DNA from: an uncultured Collinsella sp.
GTDB taxonomy: Bacteria; Actinomycetota; Coriobacteriia; Coriobacteriales; Coriobacteriaceae
Length of the DNA stretch: 64,000 nucleotides
Assembly: GCA_959018755.1 (NCBI GenBank)
Contig: CAUEMA010000001.1
Location: forward strand, 62,001 to 126,000
Direction: 5' to 3'
In this document: piece after piece, positions 51,806-61,013 of the stretch
How positions within the stretch are numbered: position 1 is the stretch's first letter
Layout: each line of letters starts with the position of its first letter
The notes under the pieces: model-generated
Database searches by the model: none
Told to the model about the DNA's origin: nothing
The model's input: the letters and a program-made list of their open reading frames with translations, nothing else
Position numbers and translations under genes: made by a program

Positions 51806-53104
51806 ATGGCACCAGCTTTGTCCGATTTTCAACCGCAACCAGCGCCCAAGGCTACCGCAGCGGCGCAGGCCGCTATCGGTGACGGTCTTGTTGCAGAAGC
51901 TCAGACTTTTGCAGACGAGCTTGCTGTGTGGCGACACGATCTACACCAGATGCCCGAGCTGGGTAACAACCTTCCGCAGACGTCCGCCTTTATCCAGGCG
52001 CGTCTGGACGAGATGGATATTCCCTATGCCGTGCTTGTTGACGGCTCCTGTGTCGTTGGCCTTATCGGTGCCGGCGCGGCAGCTGCTGCTCGGGGTAACG
52101 GTACGTGCACGGACAAGCAGGCCGGTACGGTCATCATGCTCCGCGGCGACATGGATGCCCTGCCCGTTGCCGAGGAATCCGGCGAGCCCTTTGCATCCAC
52201 CAATGGCTGCATGCATGCTTGCGGTCACGATATGCACGCGACGGCGCTGCTTGGTGCGGCTCGTATGCTCAAGGCCCGCGAGTCCGAGCTTCTCGACGCC
52301 AACGCCACGGTTAAGTTGCTGTTCCAGCCGGGCGAGGAAACCTTTGAGGGTGCCCGTGCCGCCATCGTCGACGGTCTGCTGCAGAACCCATGCCCTCAGG
52401 CGGCTTTTGCCATGCATGTTAACAGCCAATCGCCGCTCGGCCTGGTGCTCTATGGGAGTCCGGCGCTTTCGGGCGTGTACGGTTTCCGCATCACGCTGCA
52501 GGGCAAGGGCGGCCATGGCTCGAGCCCCGAGATCTGCATCGACCCCATCACGGCCGGCGTCCATGTGCACCTGGCGCTTCAGGAGCTTATCGCTCGCGAA
52601 GTGCCGGCGGCCAAGGAGGTCGCACTGACCGTGGGTAAGTTTGCCGGTGGTCAAGCGGCCAACGTCATCCCAGATACCTGCGTGCTCGAAGGCACGCTGC
52701 GCGGCTTTGACGTTGAGCTCATGGAGCACCTCAAGGAGCGTATCGCCGAGGTCGTCAACGGCGTGGCCGCAACGTATCGCACGTCGGCCACCATCGAGAC
52801 GCTCTCGGATGTTCCCCCGCTCGTGCTCGATGACGACGTGACCCAGGCTTCGCTTGGCTACGTGGGTGCGACGCTGCCCAAGGCCACCTTCCTGCCGCTG
52901 TTCCATGCCATGGCGAGCGAGGACTTTGCGCTTATCTCGAGTGAGATACCGAGCGCATACTTTACGATCGGCGCGGCTGTGACCGATACGGACGAACACT
53001 TTGCCCAGCATCATCCCAAGGCGCGCTTTAACGATGCCGAGCTGCCACTTGGTGCCGCGGCTTACACGGCGGTCGCTTTGGGCTATATCGCCGACCACCG
53101 GTAG
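51806..53104 (+). CDS. M20-family amidohydrolase (N-acyl amino acid hydrolase type)
   Basis: 432 residues. The metallo-amidohydrolase core has LRGDMDALPVAEESGEPF and GCMHACGHDMHATALLGAA (Cys/His metal ligands), FQPGEET, then the dimer domain, and HAMASEDFALI near the end. Family members release amino acids from N-acyl or peptide conjugates. ATG 51806 has TGGAGGG upstream. Confidence 0.88.
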   Translation: MAPALSDFQPQPAPKATAAAQAAIGDGLVAEAQTFADELAVWRHDLHQMPELGNNLPQTSAFIQARLDEMDIPYAVLVDGSCVVGLIGAGAAAAARGNGTCTDKQAGTVIMLRGDMDALPVAEESGEPFASTNGCMHACGHDMHATALLGAARMLKARESELLDANATVKLLFQPGEETFEGARAAIVDGLLQNPCPQAAFAMHVNSQSPLGLVLYGSPALSGVYGFRITLQGKGGHGSSPEICIDPITAGVHVHLALQELIAREVPAAKEVALTVGKFAGGQAANVIPDTCVLEGTLRGFDVELMEHLKERIAEVVNGVAATYRTSATIETLSDVPPLVLDDDVTQASLGYVGATLPKATFLPLFHAMASEDFALISSEIPSAYFTIGAAVTDTDEHFAQHHPKARFNDAELPLGAAAYTAVALGYIADHR

Positions 53105-53227
53105 TACCCAACCTTGCCTTTCAAGCCTGCGGGCATGGCCATAAGGCCTATGCCCTTGTCTTTCAAGGCAATCTTGGGCACTACCGGCGCCCGGCGCCGG
53201 CCATTCGTTTGTTAAATAAGGAGCAGT

Positions 53228-54531
53228 ATGCCCCAGCAGCGTAAGTTCTTCCCCGGCTGGCTCGTGGTGACCTCCGGCTTCGTGATTATGGCCACGTGCT
53301 ACACGATTTTCGTCAACTGCATGAGCCTGTTCCAGCCGCTGATCGTCAGCGACCTGGGCATTTCCCTTGCGCAGTACAACATCTCCAACGCTATCTCCAC
53401 CGTGGTGAGCGTCGTGGGTTCGCTCGTTATCGGCCATGTTGCCGATAAGGTGAGTGGCCGCGTATTGGGCTCGCTCACCGTTATCGCTACCTCGGCGGTG
53501 CTCGCGGGCATGAGCTTTGTGGGTGAGCTGTGGCAGGTCTACGTGCTCTTTGCCGTCTCGGGCTGCTTCGCTGTGGCCTCGACCCGCCTGCTCATCAGCC
53601 TTGTGACTGCCAACTGGTTTACGGCCAAGCGCGGCCTTGCCATTTCCATCGCACTTTCGGGCTCGGGCTTTGGCGGAGCCATTCTCTCGCCGATCGTGAG
53701 CTCGCTTATCGTGAGTGTGGGCTGGCGCTCTGCGTTCCTGGTACTCGCTGCCGTCTGCATTGTGGCGGCACTGCCCATCACGGCCTATTCCTTCCGCACC
53801 AAGCCTTCCGAGATCGGCCTTAAGCCGCTCGGCGAGAACCCGGGCGATCCGTCCGTCTCGACGGCTGGCGACAAGGACGAGCACACGGCGCCCGAGGTTA
53901 GCGTCGGCTGGTCTCGTATCAAGAAGAGCCCGGCGTTTTGGCTGCTTGTCGTCGCCTTCCTCTTTATGGGCTTGGTCAATGGCGCCATCCTGCCCAACCA
54001 GGTTACCAACATGACGAGTGTTACCGTCAACGGTGCCAAGATCGTCACGGGCGGCCACGATCCCCTGTGGGCGGGCACCGTGCTTTCGGCCTACATGGTT
54101 ACCGTCGTTATTGCCAAGATTTCGCTCGGTGCGATCTATGACCGCTTTGGCCTGCGCTTTGGCAATATCCTTGGCTCCGTTGCGTGCATTATCGCCTGCG
54201 TGGCGCTGTGCTTCCCGACGACGGACCTCGGTCCTATAGTCGCCGCTGTGAGCTTTGGTATCGGAACGTGCATGGGCACCATCACGCCCACGATCGCGGC
54301 TTCAAGCAGTTTGGCATGGCCGACCTTGGTAAGGTCACGGGAACCATCACCTCGCTCGAGATGGTCGGCGGCACCGTAGGTGCCATTGTCTCGGGCGTGC
54401 TGTTCGATGCCACGGGCTCCTTTGCGAGCACCTGGATCGTGTGCCTGGCGTGCTCCGTGGTTATGCTCGTGTTCCTGCTGGCATCCGAGCCCATCGCCGC
54501 CAAGCTGCGCGCGAGCGTGGCGGGGGAGTAG
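53228..54531 (+). pseudogene. MFS transporter (oxalate/formate antiporter-like), frameshifted
   Basis: The first frame gives about 357 residues of a 12-helix major facilitator (FFPGWLVVTSGFVIMATCY; DRFGLRFGNILGS) up to TPTIAA near 54300, then becomes unrelated. The natural continuation (KQFGMADLGKVTGTIT ... FLLASEPIAAKL) is in the -1 frame from 54301 to 54531. One missing base at 54292-54303 explains it. It could be a real recent inactivation, a sequencing error, or rarely a programmed shift; no slippery heptamer is present. A repaired product would be about 434 residues. Confidence 0.8.
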
Positions 54532-54566
54532 ACGTCCGTCGCTCTTTTCTGTTCGCCCCGTTCTGT

Positions 54567-54630
54567 CCGTGGCCGCCCTGGAAGCCGAATGGATGCTCGT
54601 ACCATCATTCGGTTTCCAAGGCGGCCACGG
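54567..54630. repeat. Long palindrome A
   Basis: 24-base arms (54567-54590 with 54607-54630) with few mismatches and a 16-base centre. Confidence 0.8.
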
Positions 54631-54647
54631 GCCTACGAATGATCCGT

Positions 54648-54695
54648 TTTCCTCCGTCCCCAACAGATCATGTGACCCGAAGGGGTCGGAGGAAA
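54648..54695. repeat. Long palindrome B
   Basis: 14-base arms (54648-54661 with 54682-54695), one T:T mismatch, 20-base centre. Confidence 0.75.
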
Positions 54696-54708
54696 GCGGA
54701 CCGGCTGT

Positions 54709-54770
54709 CGCGGCGGCGCGTCTGGCCGAACGAGTCCCCATACCCTCGTTCGGCCAGACGCGCCGCCGCG
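54709..54770. repeat. Long palindrome C
   Basis: Perfect 26-bp arms (54709-54734 with 54745-54770) with a 10-base centre; no T-run. Confidence 0.88.
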
Positions 54771-54834
54771 TTGCTGCTTTGTGCCGTATAATGACCGTTA
54801 CCTATGACGCGATACAAAAGAAAGGTGTTTGCCC

Positions 54835-56148
54835 ATGCAGGCACAGAAGGCGGAGGGAACCCGCGACCTTATCGGCGCCGAGATGCGCGCCTGGCAAAAG
54901 ATGCAGCAGATTGCGGCCGGCGTGTTCGAGCCGTTTGGTTTTAAGCCCATCGAGACGCCCGCGATCGAGCAGGTGGACGTGTTTGTCCACGGTATCGGCC
55001 AGTCGACCGACGTCGTGCGCAAGGAAATGTTCCGTGTGTTCAGCGGTGCCAACCTGGAGCGCGTCTTTACCGAGGGCACCGACACCAAACTCAAGCCCAA
55101 GCAGCGCCTGGCACTTCGCCCCGAGGGCACGGCCGGCGTGGTGCGCGCCGTCGTCGAGAACAACCTGGTGCCCCAGGGCTCCACGCCGTTTAAGGCGTAC
55201 TACGCCGAGGCCATGTTCCGCGGCGAGCGTCCCCAGAAGGGCCGCCTGCGCCAGTTCCACCAGGTGGGCATCGAGTGGCTCGGCGCTCCCGATCCGGCGG
55301 CAGACGCCGAGTGCATCATTATGCTCATGGAGTTTTACAAGCGCCTGGGCTTCGATCTTTCCAAGCTTCGTCTGCTCATTAACTCGATGGGCGACGCTCA
55401 GTGCCGTCCGGCTTACCGCGAGCAAGTCAAGCAGTTTATCCTCGATCACGCAGACGAGATGTGCGATGAGTGCCGCGAGCGCGCCGAGCTCAACCCGCTG
55501 CGTGCCTTTGACTGCAAGAACGACCACTGCCGCGAGATCATGGCCGAGGCTCCGCTGATGGGTGACAACCTGTGCGATGAGTGCCGCGAGCACTACGAGC
55601 AAGTCAAGCGCTATCTGGATGCCGCCGGTATCGAGTATGTCGAGGATCCCACCTTGGTGCGCGGCCTGGACTACTACACCCGTACTGTCTTTGAGGTCGA
55701 GGCCCCTGGCGCCGGCGTCGGCTCCATCGGCGGCGGCGGCCGCTACGATGGCCTCGTCGAGCTCGAGGGCGGCAAGCCCACGGCAGGCGTCGGCTTCGCC
55801 GTCGGTTTTGAGCGCGCCCTGCTGGCCCTGCAGGCCTTTGGCAGCGACCTGGGTGCCGAGGAGGTCCCGTGCGTCTACGTCGCCAATGCCGGCAAGGAGC
55901 TGCGTCAGAACGTCTTTACCATTACGCAGCAGCTTCGCGCCGCAGGGATTGTGACCGAGGCCGACTATCAGGGCCGTTCGCTCAAGGCCCAGTTTAAGCA
56001 GGCCGATAAGGTAGGCGCCAAGCTCATCCTGGTCCTGGGCGGCGACGAGCTTGCCGCCGGCAAGGTCAAGGTGCGCGACATGCAGAGCCATGACGAGGTT
56101 CTCGTCGATCTGGCCAACGTCGTCGAGGCGGTTCGCGAGCGTCTGTAG
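54835..56148 (+). CDS. hisS: Histidyl-tRNA synthetase
   Basis: 437 residues: class II start GTRDLIGAEM, FRYERPQKGR-type motif 2 (here FRGERPQKGRLRQFHQ), histidine motif LVRGLDYYTRTVFE, GGGRYDGL, and the C-terminal anticodon domain. ATG 54835 follows AAAGGTG. An insertion near 205-245 carries three C-x-E-C/C-x-N-D-H-C clusters, perhaps a zinc site, seen in some Gram-positive HisRS. No aspS follows. Confidence 0.95.
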   Translation: MQAQKAEGTRDLIGAEMRAWQKMQQIAAGVFEPFGFKPIETPAIEQVDVFVHGIGQSTDVVRKEMFRVFSGANLERVFTEGTDTKLKPKQRLALRPEGTAGVVRAVVENNLVPQGSTPFKAYYAEAMFRGERPQKGRLRQFHQVGIEWLGAPDPAADAECIIMLMEFYKRLGFDLSKLRLLINSMGDAQCRPAYREQVKQFILDHADEMCDECRERAELNPLRAFDCKNDHCREIMAEAPLMGDNLCDECREHYEQVKRYLDAAGIEYVEDPTLVRGLDYYTRTVFEVEAPGAGVGSIGGGGRYDGLVELEGGKPTAGVGFAVGFERALLALQAFGSDLGAEEVPCVYVANAGKELRQNVFTITQQLRAAGIVTEADYQGRSLKAQFKQADKVGAKLILVLGGDELAAGKVKVRDMQSHDEVLVDLANVVEAVRERL

Positions 56149-56406
56149 CGCATGATTTTTGAGCTGCGGACCCGCTAACATGTCCCGCTCGCGACGAGCT
56201 ATTGTTACGGGGGTGTTTCGCATTTATGCGGAATGCCCTCGCTTGCATATGCCGCCCACCGAGAAATACGACCATTTGGGGCAAAAACCCTTGCAATGCA
56301 GAAAATACTTTTGTGTGGTAAAGCGCAATCAGTGTCGAAAGTATTTCTCAAGCGCCTATAATGAATACCGCATGTTACGTGCATAGAAGGAGGAATGGGA
56401 GGAAAC
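56149..56406. other. ppc upstream region
   Basis: Contains TATAAT (56357-56362), the probable -10 box. Next to it is an inverted repeat AGAAAATACTTT / AAAGTATTTCT around 56300-56349 that may be an operator. No ORF. Confidence 0.5.
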
Positions 56407-59220
56407 GTGGCTGAGAACCTAAGCAACCAGTCTGTACCCGAAGCCGCGGCGCGCGTCGCTGCCGTGGTCAACCGCCTCGTTAACCGAATCGGCTCGAATG
56501 CCGAGTCCAGGGAGCGTCTCGCCGAGATCGAGATCCCCGAGGAGCTGCGCGATAATCTGGCGCTGTTCCTGCGCCTGGAACGTCGTGTGCTTAGCGAGTA
56601 TGATCCCGAGATCGCGGACCTGTTCGACAAGATTTTGACAGCCGAGATTGTGGTCAATGCTGGCAACCCCGGTAGCCGCGCTGCCGACGAGTCCGTTGAC
56701 GAACAGGGCGTGCCCACTGCCGACGAGCCCACCGCCGTGGCGTTTCGCGAAGTCGTCGATTTGATTGACAGCCTGCCGCTTGATAAGCAGCAGGTCATCG
56801 TTCGCGCCTTTACGAGCTTCTTCCACTTGGCAAACCTGTCGGAGGAGAACTACCGTGTGGCGCAGCTGCGCGAGCGCGAGGCCGGTGCGTCGACCGATAC
56901 CGAGGTCGATCCCGCCAACGAACTCACCGTCGCCTATCACCAGTTGGTAAACGAGATGGGCGTCGAGGGTGCCAATGAGCTGCTCGGCAAGCTCGAGTTC
57001 CACCCTGTCTTTACCGCACATCCCACCGAGGCCCGTCGTAAGGCCGTCGAGGGCAAGATTCGCCGTATCTCCAACCTGCTGGAGGAGCGTCCGCGTTTGG
57101 GCGGCTCCGACCTGGTGGAGAACGAGCGCCATATGCTGCAGGAGATCGACGCCCTGGTGCGTACGAGCCCCATCGCGCTCAAGAAGCCCACGCCGGTCGA
57201 GGAAGCCGATACCATCATCGACATCTTCGATAACACGCTGTTCGACGTTATCCCCGTCATCTACCGTCGTTTTGACGACTGGGTGCTGGGCGACAAGGCC
57301 GGTACCGTGCCGCCGCTGTGCCCGGCGTTCTTCCATCCCGGCAGCTGGATCGGCTCCGACCGCGACGGCAACCCCAACGTCACCGCCAAGGTGAGCCGCG
57401 AAGTCGCCGCCAAGTACTTCACTCACATGGTGCTCAAGCTCGAGGACAAGTGCCGCCGCATCGGCCACAACCTCACGCTCGAGGCCACCTACAGCAAGCC
57501 TTCTGCCGAGCTCATTAACCTGTGGAACCATCAGGTCGAGATGAGCCCTCGTTACACGGCCCGCGCCGAGCTGATCTCCGAGCACGAGCCGCATCGCGCC
57601 GTCATGCTCATCATGGCCGACCGCCTGAACGCCACCGTGCGCCGCATCACCGACACCATGTACCACAGCGCCGACGAGTTCCTGGATGACCTGCGCGTCG
57701 TCCAGCGTTCGCTTGCTGCCTGCGGTGCCGTCCGTGCCGCCTACGGTCCGGTCCAAACCATCATCTGGCAGGTCGAGTCCTTCGGCTTCCATATGGTCGA
57801 GATGGAGTTCCGTCAGCACTCCGTGGTGCACGCCCGCGCCCTCAAGGATATCCACGAGAACGGTATCCATGGTGACCTGCAGCCCATGACGCGCGAGGTC
57901 ATCGACACCTTCCGTGCCATCGGTTCCATCCAAAAGCGCTACGGCAAGAAGATGGCACACCGCTACATCATCTCGTTTACCAAGAGTGCCCAGCATGTGG
58001 CCGACGTCTTTGAGCTGGCCCACCTGTCCTTCGCACACGAGGAAGACGTTCCCGAGCTCGACGTGATCCCGCTGTTCGAGCAGCTCGAGGACCTCGAGGG
58101 CTGCGTTGACGTGCTCGACCAGATGCTTACGCTGCCCGTGGTGCAAAAGCGCCTTGCCCAGACCAACCGCCGCATGGAGGTCATGCTGGGCTATTCCGAC
58201 TCTTCCAAGGATGCCGGTCCTACCACGGCCATGCTCGCGCTGCACTCCGCGCAGGAGCGCATCGCCAAGTGGGCAGAGAAGAACGATATCGACCTGGTGC
58301 TCATGCACGGTCGCGGCGGTGCCGTGGGCCGTGGCGGCGGCCCGGCCAACAAGGCCGTGCTGGCGCAGCCCAAGGGTTCGGTCAACTGCTTCTTTAAGCT
58401 CACCGAGCAGGGCGAAGTCATCTTTGCCCGTTACGGCAACCGCACGCTGGCTCAGCGCCATGTTGAGTCCGTTGCCGCCGCAACGCTTTTGCAGTCGGCC
58501 CCGAGTGTCGAGAAGACCAACACCGAGACCACGCAGAAGTTCTGGGATATGGCCGAGAAGCTCAACACTGCAAGCCACGAACGCTATCTGGACCTGCTGA
58601 ACACCGAGGACTTTACACCGTGGTTCTCGACCGTGACGCCGCTGACCGAGGTCGGTCTGCTGCCGATCGGCTCGCGTCCCGCCAAGCGCGGTCTGGGCGC
58701 CAAGTCGCTCGATGACCTGCGTACCATCCCGTGGATCTTCAGCTGGAGCCAGGCGCGCATTAACCTGGCCGCTTGGTACGGTCTGGGCACCGCCTGCGAG
58801 CAGCTTGGCGATCTTGACCAGCTCAAGGCTGCCTACCAGGAGTGGCCGTTCTTCCGCACCTTTATCGACAACATCGAGATGTCGATCGCCAAGACCGACC
58901 AGCGCATCGCCAAGATGTATCTGCACCTGGGCGACCGCCAGGATCTGTCCGAGAAGGTCTTTACCGAGATGCAGCTCACGCGTAAGTGGGTCCTTGCCAT
59001 CGTCGGTGACGAGTGGCCGCTGCAGCGCCGTCGCGTGCTCGGCTGCGCCGTCCGTGTACGTAACCCCTACGTCGACGCCCTGTCCATCGCCCAGGTCCGC
59101 GCCCTTCGCGAGGTGCGTATGAACCAGGACGAGATGGCCGAGGAGAAGAAGGCCGAGTACATGAGCCTGATTCTTTCGACTGTGACCGGCGTCTCGGCAG
59201 GACTGCAGAACACGGGGTAA
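56407..59220 (+). CDS. ppc: Phosphoenolpyruvate carboxylase
   Basis: Makes oxaloacetate from PEP and bicarbonate, an anaplerotic step. 937 residues: FTAHPTEARR (catalytic His), GSWIGSDRDGNPNVT, VMLGYSDSSKDAG and LMHGRGGAVGRGGGP, then the C-terminal QNTG typical of the family. I chose GTG 56407, five bases after GGGAGG; ATG 56395 sits directly on the ribosome site. It is followed by a giant palindrome and a terminator. Together with pyk it divides the PEP pool. Confidence 0.95.
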   Translation: MAENLSNQSVPEAAARVAAVVNRLVNRIGSNAESRERLAEIEIPEELRDNLALFLRLERRVLSEYDPEIADLFDKILTAEIVVNAGNPGSRAADESVDEQGVPTADEPTAVAFREVVDLIDSLPLDKQQVIVRAFTSFFHLANLSEENYRVAQLREREAGASTDTEVDPANELTVAYHQLVNEMGVEGANELLGKLEFHPVFTAHPTEARRKAVEGKIRRISNLLEERPRLGGSDLVENERHMLQEIDALVRTSPIALKKPTPVEEADTIIDIFDNTLFDVIPVIYRRFDDWVLGDKAGTVPPLCPAFFHPGSWIGSDRDGNPNVTAKVSREVAAKYFTHMVLKLEDKCRRIGHNLTLEATYSKPSAELINLWNHQVEMSPRYTARAELISEHEPHRAVMLIMADRLNATVRRITDTMYHSADEFLDDLRVVQRSLAACGAVRAAYGPVQTIIWQVESFGFHMVEMEFRQHSVVHARALKDIHENGIHGDLQPMTREVIDTFRAIGSIQKRYGKKMAHRYIISFTKSAQHVADVFELAHLSFAHEEDVPELDVIPLFEQLEDLEGCVDVLDQMLTLPVVQKRLAQTNRRMEVMLGYSDSSKDAGPTTAMLALHSAQERIAKWAEKNDIDLVLMHGRGGAVGRGGGPANKAVLAQPKGSVNCFFKLTEQGEVIFARYGNRTLAQRHVESVAAATLLQSAPSVEKTNTETTQKFWDMAEKLNTASHERYLDLLNTEDFTPWFSTVTPLTEVGLLPIGSRPAKRGLGAKSLDDLRTIPWIFSWSQARINLAAWYGLGTACEQLGDLDQLKAAYQEWPFFRTFIDNIEMSIAKTDQRIAKMYLHLGDRQDLSEKVFTEMQLTRKWVLAIVGDEWPLQRRRVLGCAVRVRNPYVDALSIAQVRALREVRMNQDEMAEEKKAEYMSLILSTVTGVSAGLQNTG

Positions 59221-59243
59221 TCGATAGCCCTGTGGCTCTCACC

Positions 59244-59370
59244 GGGACCCGATGGGTCTCCCTCTGAATGCGTCCTCGCACTTGAAGCCCCCTTATCCTG
59301 CTCCTTCGGAGCTGCGGATAAGGGGGCTTCGTGCTGCGGAATGCATTCAGAGGGAGACCCATCGGGTCCC
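59244..59370. repeat. Long nested palindrome, family member 2
   Basis: Outer perfect 28-bp arms (59244-59271 with 59343-59370), a middle perfect 15-bp stem (59284-59298 with 59316-59330) and an inner GCTCC-TTC-GGAGC (59300-59312). Between outer and middle stems the sequence is TCCTC-GCAC on the left and GTGC-TGCGGA on the right, as in the other members. Confidence 0.92.
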
Positions 59371-59529
59371 TTCGTCCTCGGTCTTCTGGGATTAAAGCTG
59401 AGGAGAAGAATGGCGCGCTTCGCGCGTTTTGGATGGGGTCTGTCCCGGTGGCGCGTTTGGCGCTTCGCGCCTCGCGTCTTATCGATTGGGATTGAGATGC
59501 ATGTGGCGCTTCTCGCCTTACGACTGTAG

Positions 59530-59563
59530 CGGCCGCGGTCCCGTTTGGGATCGCGGCCGTTTT
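59530..59563 (+). terminator. Rho-independent terminator downstream of ppc
   Basis: 13-bp stem (59530-59542 with 59547-59559, one G-U), GTTT loop, TTTT. Confidence 0.8.
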
Positions 59564-59686
59564 GTTATGGGGCAAATATGAACGTTGTGTTAATGAGTCG
59601 GTGGACGGTGGTGTTTTTCGGTGAGCGGCGTATCCTTCCAACGGTTTATCTAGTGTGTCAGTTGAAAAGGAAGAGAGCGCTCGTCA

Positions 59687-60964
59687 TTGTTTGAATGTGA
59701 ACTGCCGTTTGACCACAAGACGTTGCATCTGGAGCTCGAGGATAAGAACTTCTCGGGTGTGATGGAAGGTCATCAAAACGAGTTTAAGACCACGAAATCG
59801 CAGGAAGAGCTGGTAGAGGAGTCGCTTGCCAATCCTTATGGCTCGCCTTCGCTCGAGGAGCTTTGTGCTGGCAAGAAGGATATCGTCATCATTAGCTCCG
59901 ATCATACGCGTCCCGTTCCCTCGCGTGTGACGATGCCTATTCTGCTGCATCACATCCATTCTGCTGCGCCCGAGGCTCGCGTGCGTATTCTGGTTGCTAC
60001 GGGTATGCATCGTCCGTCGACGCACGAGGAGCTCGTCAACAAGTACGGCGAGGAGATCGTTGCCAACGAGGAAATCGTTATGCACGTCGCGACCGATGAC
60101 AGCATGATGAAAAAGATCGGCACCCTGCCTTCTGGCGGCGAGTGCATCATCAACAAGATTGCTGCCGATTGCGATCTGCTGCTTGCCGAGGGCTTTATTG
60201 AGCCGCACTTCTTTGCCGGTTTCTCTGGTAGCCGCAAGTCCGTCCTGCCTGGTATCGCCAGCTACAAGACCATCATGTACAACCACAACGGTCAGTTTGT
60301 GAACGATTCCCATTCGCGTGCCGGCAACCTGTGCCACAACCACGTGAGCGAGGACATGTTTGCCGCTGCCGAGATGGCTCACCATGCCTTTGTGCTCAAC
60401 GTGGTGCTCAACGGCAAGCACGAGGTCATCGGCTCCTTTGCCGGCGACATCCACAAGGCGCACGAGGCTGGCTGCGAGTTCGTGAAGAGCCTTGCCGGCG
60501 TTGAGCCCGTCGAGTGCGAGATTGCCATTACCACCAACGGCGGCTACCCGCTCGACCAGAACATCTATCAGGCCGTGAAGGGCATGTGCTCTGCCGAGGC
60601 TACGCTTCCCGAGGGCGGCGTGATCATCGATGTCGCCGGTTGTGCCGACGGTCACGGTGGCGAGGGCTTTTATCACAACATCGCCGACAATGATCCGGCA
60701 GAGTTTGAGCGCGCCTGCATCGACCGTCCTAAGGACGAGACCCTGCCCGACCAGTGGACGAGCCAGATCTTTGCCCGCATCCTGGCGCATCACCCTGTGA
60801 TCATGGTTACCGACCTGTGCGATCACCAGATGATCAAGGATATGCACATGACGCCGGTTAACACCCTCGATGAGGCGCTCAAGCTCGCCTTTGAGATGAA
60901 GGGTGCCGATGCCAAGGTGGCCGTCATTCCCGATGGCCTGGGCGTTGTCGTCGCACAGCACTAG
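59687..60964 (+). CDS. larA: Nickel-dependent lactate racemase
   Basis: Interconverts D- and L-lactate using the nickel-pincer (NPN) cofactor bound covalently to a lysine. 425 residues: SSDHTRPVPS, ATGMHRPSTHEEL, the cofactor loop GFIEPHFFAGFSGSRKSVLPG with Lys at 184 (the same number as the cofactor-binding lysine described for Lactobacillus plantarum LarA), then GGYPLDQNIYQ. The start is TTG 59687, 13 bases after AAAGGAAG; no ATG or GTG fits. An MIP-type lactate channel gene follows. The cofactor genes larB and larC are on the other strand at the right edge. Confidence 0.92.
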   Translation: MFECELPFDHKTLHLELEDKNFSGVMEGHQNEFKTTKSQEELVEESLANPYGSPSLEELCAGKKDIVIISSDHTRPVPSRVTMPILLHHIHSAAPEARVRILVATGMHRPSTHEELVNKYGEEIVANEEIVMHVATDDSMMKKIGTLPSGGECIINKIAADCDLLLAEGFIEPHFFAGFSGSRKSVLPGIASYKTIMYNHNGQFVNDSHSRAGNLCHNHVSEDMFAAAEMAHHAFVLNVVLNGKHEVIGSFAGDIHKAHEAGCEFVKSLAGVEPVECEIAITTNGGYPLDQNIYQAVKGMCSAEATLPEGGVIIDVAGCADGHGGEGFYHNIADNDPAEFERACIDRPKDETLPDQWTSQIFARILAHHPVIMVTDLCDHQMIKDMHMTPVNTLDEALKLAFEMKGADAKVAVIPDGLGVVVAQH

Positions 60965-61013
60965 TACGCGGCCTAAACGAATCGTTTATAACCGACAAGA
61001 AAGATAAGGTTTT

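Larger units (their letters stand above)
54532..54834. other. 303-bp intergenic stretch with three consecutive long palindromes
   Basis: Holds three hairpins between the MFS gene and hisS (54567-54630, 54648-54695, 54709-54770), then a TATAAT at 54787-54792 which is probably the hisS -10 box. Confidence 0.75.
59221..59686. other. 466-bp intergenic stretch between ppc and larA
   Basis: Holds the nested palindrome at 59244-59370, a GC-rich stretch with small GCGC-rich repeats (59410-59510), a terminator at 59530-59563, and an AT-richer part that should carry the larA promoter. Confidence 0.7.

Noticed and set aside
54380..55558. 392-codon frame on the plus strand overlapping hisS
   Set aside because: It overlaps the end of the MFS gene and hisS in another frame and is Arg/Ser/Pro-rich with no domain.
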